A stretch of 64,000 bases of DNA from Annona cherimola (lineage: Eukaryota > Streptophyta > Magnoliopsida > Magnoliales > Annonaceae), in NCBI GenBank assembly GCA_030490835.1, contig CM059972.1, forward strand, positions 57,951,563 to 58,015,562, written 5' to 3'. Below, piece after piece: positions 30,985 through 41,612 of this stretch. How positions within the stretch are numbered: the stretch's first letter is position 1; the number at the start of each line of letters is the position of its first letter. The notes beneath the pieces were generated by a model. That model did no database searches. It was not told the DNA's origin and saw nothing but the letters and a program-made list of their open reading frames with translations. The position numbers were made by a program, and so were the translations under genes.

Positions 30985-32853
30985 TTATCTTTTTGGTACC
31001 CATTTTATGGGTCCATTTGGATTAGTAAACTGATTTAATCTTTGTTGTTCTATCTTTGAAAGCCCAAATCTTGTGTTTCTTGGAACCCAAACTAATTTTA
31101 CACCATGGTCATATAGTTTCTTAAAATTATATTTATGGACTTTATGACCCATTTTACTGCAAAAATTACAAGCCATTGGTAATCTAGGAGTAGACCTCCA
31201 AGTATGTATTGATTCAACAATTGGCCTTCTAGTCCACGTAGTATGTTTCTCTTTGGGCTTGTAGATAGGTGCAGTTTTGGTTTGATTTTTTCCAAGTATT
31301 TGCACATTCGATTTGCCACTTTCTCTTTGCTCAAATGTGGAGTATCCAAGACCTCTTTTATTTGTTTGAGAGGTCATGTTCAGAAACATTTTTATATTTT
31401 CTCCTGGATTAGAGAATTTAGCTAATGATTCATTTAAGGATTCATTCTCCTTTTTCAATTTCTCTACTTCTTTCAAAAGCAATTCATTTTCGTCTTTCAG
31501 TTTTGATGTACTTTCAGCTAGTTTTCCATTTACAATAATAATGGAATTGCATTATTGTCTCTTTAATGATAACTTATTTCCAAGCTTTTTGATTCCTCAT
31601 ATAATGAATCATATGCATGTTGTAATTCTTCTAATTCAGCACATTTGAGACATTCTTGAATAGAAGAGTGAGTAGATTGAGAATAGCAAATTTTGGAAGT
31701 TACCTCTTCATTACTTATGTACTTGGTTGAGGTGGTTTGCTCTTCCAAAACTTTCGTTGTGTTTAAACACAACGGAACTTCTTCTTGCTCAATCCGCGCC
31801 ATGCAGCATATTCTTGCACAATTTGCCGCATCAAAATCATCGGTTGAGGAGCTACTTGTTAATGAAGTTTCTTCGTTCACGTACATTCCTCTTACCTTTG
31901 GCCTTTGGAATTTTCTGCTTTCATGTCTTTCCCTCCTTTCTTGTTGACCTTTGATTTCTCTTCAGGTGTAGGACATTGAGCTTGCATATGTCCCATACCG
32001 CCGCATCTATAGCACTTTGTAGCCTCCTTCTTCTTCTCTTTTCGAGGTCTCTCTTGGAGATCCTTGAAGTTCTTTTCTCTCCTTACGAACTTTCGAAATT
32101 TCCAGGTCAACAATGCAATGTCTTCATCGTCGTTATGAGATGATGAGGTTGACTCATCCGAGTTATATGCTGCTTTCAATGCAATGGTTCTCTTGCCTTT
32201 GTGGTGATCTTCATTTCTTTTCTTGATTAGCTCATGTGACATTAATGAGTTAATAAGATCTTCTAGCTTCAATGTGTTTAAGTCTTTGGCTTCTTCTATT
32301 GCAGTAATTTTTGGAGTCCATGAATCGGGTAGCACCCTTAGAATCTTCATAACCTATTCAGATTCAGAAATTGCCCTTCCAAGACCTTTCAAGGCATTAG
32401 TAATTTTAGAGAATCTAGCAAACATTTCAGAAATATTTTCTGTTTCTAGCATTCTAAAGTTTTCTAATTCTCCAATCAAAATATTTCTCCTTGTCCCTTG
32501 GACTTGAGAAGTTCCTTCATAAATAGATGTTAGTGTATCTCATATCTCTTTTGCAGTTAAACAAGAGGATACTCTATCATATTCGGAAGCGGTAAAAGCA
32601 CAAAATAAAGAATTCATAGCCTTGGCGTTGCTCTTAACAGTTTTCACTTCCTCATCGGTCCATTCGGAAGCTCTTCATCAATAGGTAAGGTTACACCGTC
32701 TTGGATTGCAATCCAAGAATCCATATCTGTAGCCATGATGAGTTGCTTCATACGAAGCTTCCAATAGCCGAAGTTGTTCCCATCAAACAATGGTGGCCTA
32801 GTAAAAGATTCGCCTTCGGCAAATGCGAGAACGGAAGTTGATTGGGATGCCAT
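30985..32853 (-). pseudogene. copia gag (C1), broken
   Basis: The ATG at 32853 starts MASQSTSVLAFAEGESF, then RPPLFDGNNFGYWKLRMKQL, the usual gag start of this group, just 34 bp inside the primer site. Stops split it into frames 32853-32644, 32350-31892, 31886-31563 and 31482-30985. A zinc knuckle CYRCGGMGHMQAQC lies at about 31975-32017. A second one, CNFCSKMGHKVHKYN at about 31160, has lost its last Cys. A Ser-rich acidic segment and a long KEVEKLKKENESLNESL coiled coil lie between them. Two knuckles plus a coiled coil fit the Sirevirus type. Confidence 0.88.
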
Positions 32854-32887
32854 ATTAAAAGATCTCTTTGGTATAACTCAAAGACCT

Positions 32888-32899
32888 GCTCTGATACCA
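32888..32899 (-). promoter_or_regulatory. primer binding site, tRNA-iMet, copia C1
   Basis: The minus strand reads TGGTATCAGAGC, the exact complement of the plant initiator tRNA-Met 3' end. It lies 2 bp inside the 5' LTR. Confidence 0.95.
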
Positions 32900-32901
32900 C
32901 T

Positions 32902-34630
32902 TGTTGGTCCCGAGTTAATGGCAATTACAAAAGAGGGGAAGGGTGAATTGGGTATTTAAAAATTTACAACTTAAACAAAAACTTTACCCCGAATTAATCT
33001 AGTCCCCTTTATGAAGAAACAAAATGAGAGCAATAATGTAAAGAGCAGAAACAAAAATGAACACACAAGATTTTATAGTGGTTCAGGCAACCTCCCTACT
33101 CCACTCTTCCAAGCTCACACCCCTTGTGACTTGGGTTCCACTATGTATTCCGCGAATACAACTAAAGTCTCCACTCTCTTCTAGATTCTAGCTCTAGGGG
33201 GCATATACAACCAGAGCCTCCGCTCTCTTTTAGATTCTAGCTTTAGGGGGCATATATAACCACAGCACAAGTAGGTGACGAGTTCCACTCCAATCACATA
33301 CTACTTTGCTTACACTTGATCTTAGTTACCCAAACTAAATTAAGTTCAATACAACAAGAAATAACAAAAGAAAGTTTCTACACGTTACTGTTGTGTAGAC
33401 GCAGATTTGGCGCAGAGAAGAACTTGTAGTGTAGGCATAGAGATTCAGCAAGCAGCTCTTGGCAGTTTGAAGCAAGGTTCTTATTCTAAAATTTGGTTTG
33501 ATCACTTGAAGCTCTTAAAGATGGGAGTTATGCTCACTTAATGAAATCTCAGCTACCCTCCTCGTTCATATTGATTGCCTTTTATAATTGTGGAGGGAAT
33601 CCGAACATTTGGAGATAGGTGGCGCGCATTTAATGCGCCAACGTTCGAAAATTTTCCGACCGTTGCGACCCAAGTCGCAGGTGGAGTCGACTTCGGGTGT
33701 GACTTCACCTGTTCGCAACTTCTTCAAGTTCCAGTCTGGGTCGACTTGGTCCTCGACTTGACCCAAGTCATAGGTGGAGTCGACTTCGGGTGCGACTTCA
33801 CCTCGACAGCTTGCTTAACGAACTTGAAATCCTTGGAATGCTTTGCTTGCTTGAGTTTCTTCATATTTGGTTGTTTCTTCCTTGATTTATATCTCTTTGG
33901 ACCACTGTGTTATCATTCTAGCTTGATGTCCTTTAGCTCCATGATTTGCGAACCTTGAGTTCTTGATTCTTGAATCTTTTGTATTTATGAACAAGTCCAA
34001 TATTTTTTGATTAGAATAGTTGAATTCATGCATCTTGCTTTCTTTGGACTTTGATTAGTCTTCATATGTTCCAAGTAGAACATCGAAGTCGACTTGATCT
34101 TCAACTTAACTCAAGTTCTACCTTGAAATCGATCTAATCCCCGATTTGGCTTCTGAAGTTTCTACCCTGTCCAACTGAAGTCGATACTGGAGTCGACTTG
34201 GTTTGCGACTTCACCCAAGTCGTATGCGGAGTCGACTTCGTCTCCGACTTCAGCAGCTCTGCTCCTTGATTTCAACTCTGGACAGAAATGACGCCTCCAA
34301 GTCGCGATTGGAGTCGACTTGGTCTGCGACTTCACCTCAAGTTGCAAGCGGAGTCGACTTGGGATGCGACTTCGGCAGTTCTCGTTCTTGATTTCAACTC
34401 TAGAAGGAAATGACGTTTCGAAGTCGATGCTGGAGTCGACTTGGGGATTGACTTGGCCTAAGTCGAAGCCTGAGTCGACTTGGAAATCGACTTGACTTGA
34501 CATGCTTCATATTCTTCAAATTTATAACCTTAAGTCATTTCCACAAATATGTTAGTAACCAAAACTTACTCAAATTGATTTGTTAATCATCAAAACATAG
34601 ACTTGGCTTATTTTTCACATATTTCCAATA
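32902..34630 (-). repeat. 5' LTR of copia C1
   Basis: Plus orientation: starts TGTTGGTCCCGAG and ends TTTCCAATA. GTCGAC-centred repeats lie at about 33670-33800 and 34080-34495. Compared with the 3' LTR it has one repeat unit fewer near 33700 and one more near 34465. It drives transcription leftwards; I could not assign a TATA box with confidence. Confidence 0.9.
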
Positions 34631-34635
34631 GAAAA

Positions 34636-36410
34636 TGGGTGTAAGTTGTTGTGTTAAGAAATTTTAAGAAACACATTATATATGTATTGTATGATGAACG
34701 TATGTGGAACGTATGTATGAATGGATGATATATGATTTATGTGAAGTTGCTAAAATGAAAAATATGCATGAATATGTGATGAAATGCATAATGATGTTGC
34801 TGTATGGATGGTTATTGAATTATCTTAAATTTTGATATTTAAGTATGAAGCCTAAGACGTCGAATATGTGCTTAGAATGAGCATCGAAGCATGAAATGTG
34901 AAAAATAGATGAAAAATGGTTAATGAGAGATATAAATCCCCACATATTAATTTATGAATGATAATTATGTGTTTACCTTAAATATGGGTTTAAAAAACAA
35001 TAAAGAATGGAAGGTATGATGCACAAGTGAGTGCGATGTATGTATACCCGACTTGGAATTCAAGTGGGTTATGTATGTTATTGGATTCTGGGTTGAAAAA
35101 CTAAGCAAGAAAATGAAAATGTTTTGAATGCAATGTCATTCTTATATGTATAGGCAAAGGCAAAGAAATAAGTGATACGGAAAGTTAAGGTGAAGCAGGT
35201 AAGCAAACATTTTTCTAAATATTTTTTATTTTATCAAAATATGATAAAATGACTGCAAATGATGTTTTAAATGTTTCGAAACATTTTGCAATTAATTGAT
35301 GTATTATTTGCAATTTATTTAAGGATGACCATTCCTTTACTTCAATATGTGTTGAAATGTTATTTCAATTATGATAAATGAATTGTTTACTGTTTCGTAA
35401 TGATATATGATAAATGATGAAACATTGATTTAAATGATGTTTCATTGAAACGATGCTTAAAAGGAATGGTGCAAAGAATTCTCTACATGAGAATGACAAG
35501 ATGCCATGTGTAAGAGGTATATAATGTCGGGGTGACTAAAACTCATGCATGGAATGGAAATCAAGTAGGCTAGTCAAGGCAGAAAGCAGGACAGGAAGTC
35601 CGCCCTTGATGTTGCCAAGTCGGAAGGTCCGGTGCTAAGGATTGAAAGGATCATGTTATGAAAGTATGTTCCCCGAGCTAGCGTACCCTCACATGAAGGA
35701 TTATGTCATGAATGGAAATGATGCATTTGCACATCCAATGTTTATGAAATGCCCAAAAATTAGGATTAAACTGGTTTACATGACTGGTTTACATGAATGG
35801 TTTATGAATGATTTATGAAAAGATTTTTGTTCCGTAGGTAGTTGATCACTTGCTAAATGTCTCCTACCGAATCGAAAGAAATGCTTTTAAACAGTGTTGC
35901 CTTTAAAATGAATTGCTTGAAAACCCTGTAGCTTGCTTATTGAGTTTCGACTCATGTTTTATTTTCCAAACCCAAAGGCAGGTAAAAGGAAGGAGGCAAG
36001 GAGCACAGGTGGAGATTCAAGAATGAATGAATTCTTATGAACACCTGTATATGATTTTATGTATGAATGACGACATTAAATTGTGATTTAATGTTGTATA
36101 AGGATTATGTTATGGTTTTGTGACCATAAAAGGTGAAAAAAATTATGGTCAAATGATAAGGTATGAATTATCGTGATATAATTAAATATGAATGTTATGA
36201 GATGACATGTGTAATTCTCAAATGGTATAATGGCCTAAAAAGGCATTTGATAAAAATTAAATGTATGGAATGATATAAACTCCGAAGGAGTTAGGATTAA
36301 GTGGATAAATATCCAATAAGCCCGCCGTGTGACAGGGCAACAATCTTGATCATGTTTACCAATCAATAGATCTTGAAGTAAGGTTGTAACGCTCGGGCTG
36401 GGGCGCCACA
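34636..36410 (+). repeat. right part of LTR-like element G
   Basis: It continues 24902-25839 across the C1 insertion. Non-coding and AT-rich. It holds the block with GTTGCCAAGTCGGAAGG and CGAGCTAGCGTACCC (about 35610-35690), matched in the solo LTR near 18030-18110 and in F near 46620-46710. It ends with GTGACAGGGCAACAATCTTG ... GGGCGCCACA at 36410, the shared terminus of this LTR superfamily. No protein-coding sense. Confidence 0.7.
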
Positions 36411-36544
36411 AGCTATGAATTATCTTAGCCACCAATCGAATGACATTGTCGTCACTGTCATCCTCATCCAGTCCTCCATTCTTAGCCACTAGCATGGAGT
36501 CCTACTCCAAGACTCCTAAGAGTTCGTAATTTTTGCAACAAGTT
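36411..36544. other. unassigned segment between G and copia relic D
   Basis: A short minus-strand frame from 36495 to the border of G reads MLVAKNGGLDEDDSDDNVIR and LVAKIIHS. I do not recognise it. It may be a leftover of the sequence into which G inserted. D similarity begins only near 36545. Confidence 0.25.
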
Positions 36545-39540
36545 TGATCATAAAATTTATCAATACAGAATCAAAAAATTATAAGACCAACGTGCTAAAT
36601 TAGTTTGAGTACCAAAGAGCATAGGATTTGTGTCTTCCAAAGTAGAGCAATGTAAACTCCAATGGCTTACTAACTCAAATGATCCACAAAATGGGTACTA
36701 AAGAGATAAGTTTTATGTGAAAATTTTTACAGGTTTGTCTTAGAACTAAAGCCAATAATTCATGGTTTATGGATTGTGGTTACTCGAGACACATAGGAGG
36801 AGATAAAGCTTTGTTCCATGATCTCAAACCGTATAATTGAGGTATTGTTGCATTTAAGAACAATGAAAAAGGTAAAATTAGTGGTAAGAAAAATATTTAT
36901 GGTATTTCAAATTCGTGTCTAGAGGATATGTTGTTTGTTGAAGGACTCAAACATAACCTAATGAGTATTAGTCAATTGTGTGATAAAGATTATAAAGTTG
37001 TGTTTGAATCATCTATACGTAATATTTTTGATGAAAATCACATAGTATTTAATGCAAAAGACATAGAAATATATATATTTAGTTTCCCTGGATGAATTGG
37101 ATGGAAAATATCTCATTGCTATTGATAATGATAGACGGGCATGGCATAAAAGACTTGGACATATAAATATGTCAAACATTAAGACCCTATGGAGAAAGAG
37201 TTTAGTAGAAAGGTTACCAAAACTCAAATATAATAAAGACAAAATTTCCATGGCATGTTAAGTGTTCAAACAATCTAAGATGTCATTTTCACCTAAAAAT
37301 GAAGTTACAACTTCAAGGTCACTTGAATTGCTACACATGGATCTTTATAAGCCATTTGACATTTTGAGCCTTAGAAGAAAGAGATATGTTTTTGTTATTG
37401 TGGATGATTTTTCAAGATTTACTTGGATAATGTTATTAGCTAGCAAAGATGATGTCTTCTCAATGTTCGTCAATTTTTCAAAATTGGTACAAAATAGAAA
37501 AAATAAAAAATATATCAATTAGAAGTGACCATGGTGGTGAATTTGAAAAGAAACACTTCATAGAATTTTGCAATAAAAAAAGAATTCACCATACATTCTC
37601 TACTCCTAAAACTCCTTAACAAAATAGGGTAGTCAAAAGGAAGAATAGATCAATATAAGAGATGGCTATGACCATACAAAATGAAAGTAAATTATCCAAG
37701 AAATTTTGTGATGAAGCTGTAAGTATAGCTTGTCATGTATTAATTCGGATTACCATTAATGCAATCTTGAAAAAGACCCCAAATGAGTTATGGAAAGATA
37801 GAAAAAAATATTTTATTTTTTAATGCTTTTGGTTGCACTTGGTACATATTAAAGAATGGAAAATTCAATTTAGAAAAATTAGATGCAAAAAGTGATGAGT
37901 CAATATTTGTTGGATATTCATCAAATAGCGAAGCATACAGAGTTTTTAACAAAAAAATCAAGTAGTAGAAGAATCCATTCATGTTGTATTTGATGAATTT
38001 AACCCAAGTCCCAAGAAGGAGAATGATCTAAGTGATATGGATGATCTATCAAAGAATTTTGAAAAGCAACAAGTGAAAAAGCAAGGGGGAGAAGAACCAA
38101 AGCAAGAGTAATGCTCAAACATGGAGGTAAGTGAAGGTAATGTTCTCAATAAATCTCCAAAGGATCTGAAATTCAAAAATGAATATTCAATTGAGCAAGT
38201 GATTGGCAACGTATATGAAGGTGTAAAAACAAGAGGCTCTAGGCATAATATAAGTGGACATTTTGCCCTTGTATTAAAGATAGAGCCAAATTCTATTAAT
38301 CAAATTCTTAATGGTGAAAATTAGATCTGTTCATGTAAGAAGAGCTAAATCAATTTGAAATGAATCTAATATGGTATCTAGTTCCTAGACACAAAGATTG
38401 CAAAGTCATTGGTACCATATGGGTCATTAGGAACAAATTAGATGAAAATGGACTTGTTGTAAGAAACAAAGCTAGTCTTGTAGCCAAGGGGTATTCATAA
38501 GAGGAATGAATTGATTTTGAGGAATCATATACTCGAGTGGCTAGATTACAAGTCATACGCATCCTATTAGTATTTGCATCTCATATGGGTTTCAAACTAT
38601 TTCAAATGGATATAAAAAGTGCATTTTTGAATGGATACCTTAATGAAAAAAGTATATGTTGAATAATCTCCTGGTTTTGAAGAAAAAGATCAATCTAAAT
38701 TTGTATATTAGTTAACCAAAGTCTTGTATGGACTAAAACAGGCTCCAAGAGTTTGGTATGAGAGGCTAAGCAAATTTTTGATTGATCATAAATTTTGAAG
38801 AGGAAAAGTTGATACCACCTTTTTTATTAAGTACAAAGGAAAAGATATATTAATTGTTCAAATTTATATTAAAGATATTGTATTTGGTGCTACTAATGAA
38901 TCTATGTAGAATGAATTTGAAATGAGTATGATGGGCTAGCTTAATTTCTTCCTTGAACTGCAAATCAAGCAATTAACCAAGGAATTTTTATAAATTAATC
39001 CAAGCACGTCAAAGAAATGTTCAAGAAATTTAGAATGCATAATAGTAAAGGAGCAAATACTCCCATGAGCTCAAACATCAAAATCGAAAAGGATCAAATG
39101 GTATCGTACGGGTTCAACATTTGATCTAATCAGCTACAAGGATATAGATTTTTTCAGTTACAAGGTAGATAAAAAAGCATTAGTGGAACATGCCAATTTC
39201 TTGAAAATATGAAAGTTTCATGGTTTTCAAGAAAACAAACCAGTGTTGCTCTATTTACTGCGGAAGCCGAATATATTGCCGTTGAGAACTGTTGTGCCCA
39301 ATTGCTTTGGATGAAACAATAACTTAGATATTATGGGATAAATTAAGAATTTCATATTGCATTCTAGAACCAAACATATAGATATAAGGCATTATTTTAT
39401 TACAGAACATGTTGAAAATCATGATATTTGTTCAAAATATGTTAAAACAGAGGATCAAATTGTTGATTTTTTTATTAAACCGCTAGGAAATGAATCATTC
39501 TATAAGATTAGAAATGAAATGGGTATGATTGATACTGAAG
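36545..39540 (+). pseudogene. degenerate copia polyprotein (relic D)
   Basis: Plus-strand remains of a Sirevirus-like polyprotein with many stops. In order: gag end (WVPK near 36605), protease with DCG in place of DSG (MDCGYSRHIGG near 36765-36800), integrase zinc region (HINMSNIKTL near 37157), core (LLHMDLYKPFDI, 37330; SDHGGEFEK near 37525), RT ([12 protein letters not shown] near 38465; FQMDIKSAFLNG near 38600; the YVDD site reads YIKDIVFG near 38865), and RNase H ([17 protein letters not shown] near 39230; SRTKHIDIRHYFITEHV at 39360). It ends near NEMGMIDTEA at 39545. Key catalytic residues are lost in protease and RT. It is much older than C1 and C3. Confidence 0.85.
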
Positions 39541-39544
39541 CATG

Positions 39545-41595
39545 AAATTGATGAAAAATTACAAAATTACTGCTAAATATGATTAATATGGCTGTTATGA
39601 TTATTAAATTGATTTGCTTGTATGAAAAAAGTTGAATGGGTAGGAAATAGAGTGCATTTATGCTTGGGTAAGTGAAGCCAAGTCGACTTCACTGTTCGAA
39701 TCCGACTTAGGATTAGAAGTCGACTCTATATGCGTCATTTTGGCTGGCCTTATTTTAAGCGCGAATGAACATATTTACGTTTCATTCTTCTCTCCATTCG
39801 GTCCTGTTCCTTTATTTTCTCCTCTCCCAAATCACCAAATCTTCTAAATCAATCTTCTATTTTTCGATTATTCACCTTCTTGTTCATCAAATCTCTAAGC
39901 TTCGCATCTCTTACATATCAATGGCACCTAAAGAGGTTTCAAAGCCACGTTTCCCATTTAAGACCCTCCAAATCCAACAGTAGGGAAGAAGTGCCTAGAT
40001 AGCAACGGACGTCGTCCAAGCATACTAGAGATAAAGCTACAACATCCACGGTCGTCAAGTTCGATTCCAAGCAGGTAATCCTTCCATTTTTGTGCCTATA
40101 GAAGAAGCAAATTTGGAATCCATTGAGAGTATGGAAATTATGAGGAAAAGAAAGGGAACCTCGGCTCCAAGGGGTCAAGTTCTTAAAATGCCAATGGAAT
40201 ATTTTCAAACTAAGTGGCAATATAGCCATTTTTACAAATATTTTTATGAAAGGAAGATTTTTCTGCTAAAAATCATTGATTTTCGTTCCTACATGAATAT
40301 GAATTTGGCATTGAGTAGCTACTAGATTTTTAGGGTTGGACTACCCTGTTAAAGGATTATGGAAAGATTTACCCAGATCTAACAAGACTATTCTATTACC
40401 TATGGGATCAGGAAAATTTCAACACGATGTTAAGGGAATAGAAATTAATTTGGGAGATGCACAAGGCATCAGTGAGTTCAATGTCTGCAGTAGGTGAGTC
40501 ATATTCTTGGAGTTCCTATGTTTGAAGATCCACTTCCAACAGGGCTCACACTCACTTAAATGTACAACCAGCTAACTAGAAGCAATAAATATCATCCGGA
40601 TATTAAGTTCTTAAATTACATGGATCTACATCCACAATTGAGGGTGTTGAGACTACTTAGTTCACTGCATTCATCCCAAAGGTGGAGGAATAAATCAGCT
40701 TAATTCCCAAGAGGCAGAGATTTTATGGAAAGTGGCTAACAGGGTCAAAGTTAGCCTGCCTAGATTATTTTTGTAGGCATTGGAGCTAAAGAAAGAGAAT
40801 CCTTGAGGAGTATTGCCATACGGCACATGGATTACTAAAATCTTAGACCATTTTAATGTTGATCTGGATGGAGAACCATACAAGGTCTTGAAGCCCACAC
40901 ATGCCATTAACAAAGCATTTTTGACCCATATGAAAATAGACCTCGAGGCATTAGGGCAATCCGGTTATAGGCTTGAATGGGTAAAGATCCTCCAGCAGCC
41001 TAAGATAGGTAGGAACCTCCAGTAGAGGTAGCTCCATTTGAGGGGGAGGATCAACCTCATCATGATTCTCAAACATCTCCAACTCTTACTCCGAGAGCCC
41101 CAGCATTCCCTACTTCACATGCCTCTTATTCTCCTAGAGGATCTTGAGCCACCAATCATTTTACACACTCTCTTACTCAACCGTCTACCTTCAATGCCAT
41201 TTTAGAATATCTTCAAGCCATGAAGAGTAAAATCTCTCAAGAACATGGGGCTATCAACATATCTCTCATGGAAATGTATAGTAAGCAAGACAAACTGGAT
41301 TAAGAACTCAAAAACATCAAATACCATCTTGCCTCTAGTAGTCAATGAGGCGAACCTATTTCCAGTTTGCCTGATTTTGATCCTTATTGAGAGGAATCAG
41401 TAAGCGCCAACCCCACTATTCAGAATTGATCATCACCTTTATCCTCCTCACCGATCAATTTTTCCTCTACTTCATAAGCCCCACATATAATATTATCTGT
41501 CCCATGCTTCCCGATCAGCAGCTACCTTATCCCATCTCTCCATTTGCTTTTCACAAATCTCAACTCATCAATTTTACTCTCTTTTGGTGATTGAC
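39545..41595 (+). pseudogene. ORF3/envelope-like region of copia relic D
   Basis: Sireviruses carry an extra ORF between RNase H and the 3' LTR, often called envelope-like; its function in plants is unproven. Here fragments read MAPKEVSKPRFPFKTLQIQ (39920), PMEYFQTKWQYSHFYKYF (about 40195), MPYGTWITKILDHFNVDLDG (40813) and INKAFLTHMKIDLEALG. MPYG...FRVDL-type motifs are typical of this ORF. Many stops are present and I see no convincing transmembrane segment. GTCGAC-type motifs occur near 39680-39725. Confidence 0.55.
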
Positions 41596-41612
41596 AAAAA
41601 GGGGGAGAGGAT
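41596..41612 (+). promoter_or_regulatory. polypurine tract of copia relic D
   Basis: AAAAAGGGGGAGAGGAT ends directly before TGTGGGAATT, the presumed 3' LTR start. It is the best preserved part of D and fixes the LTR boundary. Confidence 0.8.

Larger units (their letters stand above)
25840..34630 (-). mobile_element. complete Sirevirus-like copia element C1, TSD GAAAA
   Basis: The element has two LTRs (25840-27584 and 32902-34630), an iMet primer site, a polypurine tract, and gag, protease, integrase, RT and RNase H in copia order on the minus strand. It is flanked by GAAAA on both sides (25835-25839, 34631-34635). The LTRs are near-identical apart from scattered substitutions and losses or gains of single GTCGAC repeat units. 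The outer end of the 5' LTR reads TA instead of TG. The total is 8791 bp. Coding frames carry several stops, so it is structurally complete but not autonomous now. Confidence 0.92.
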
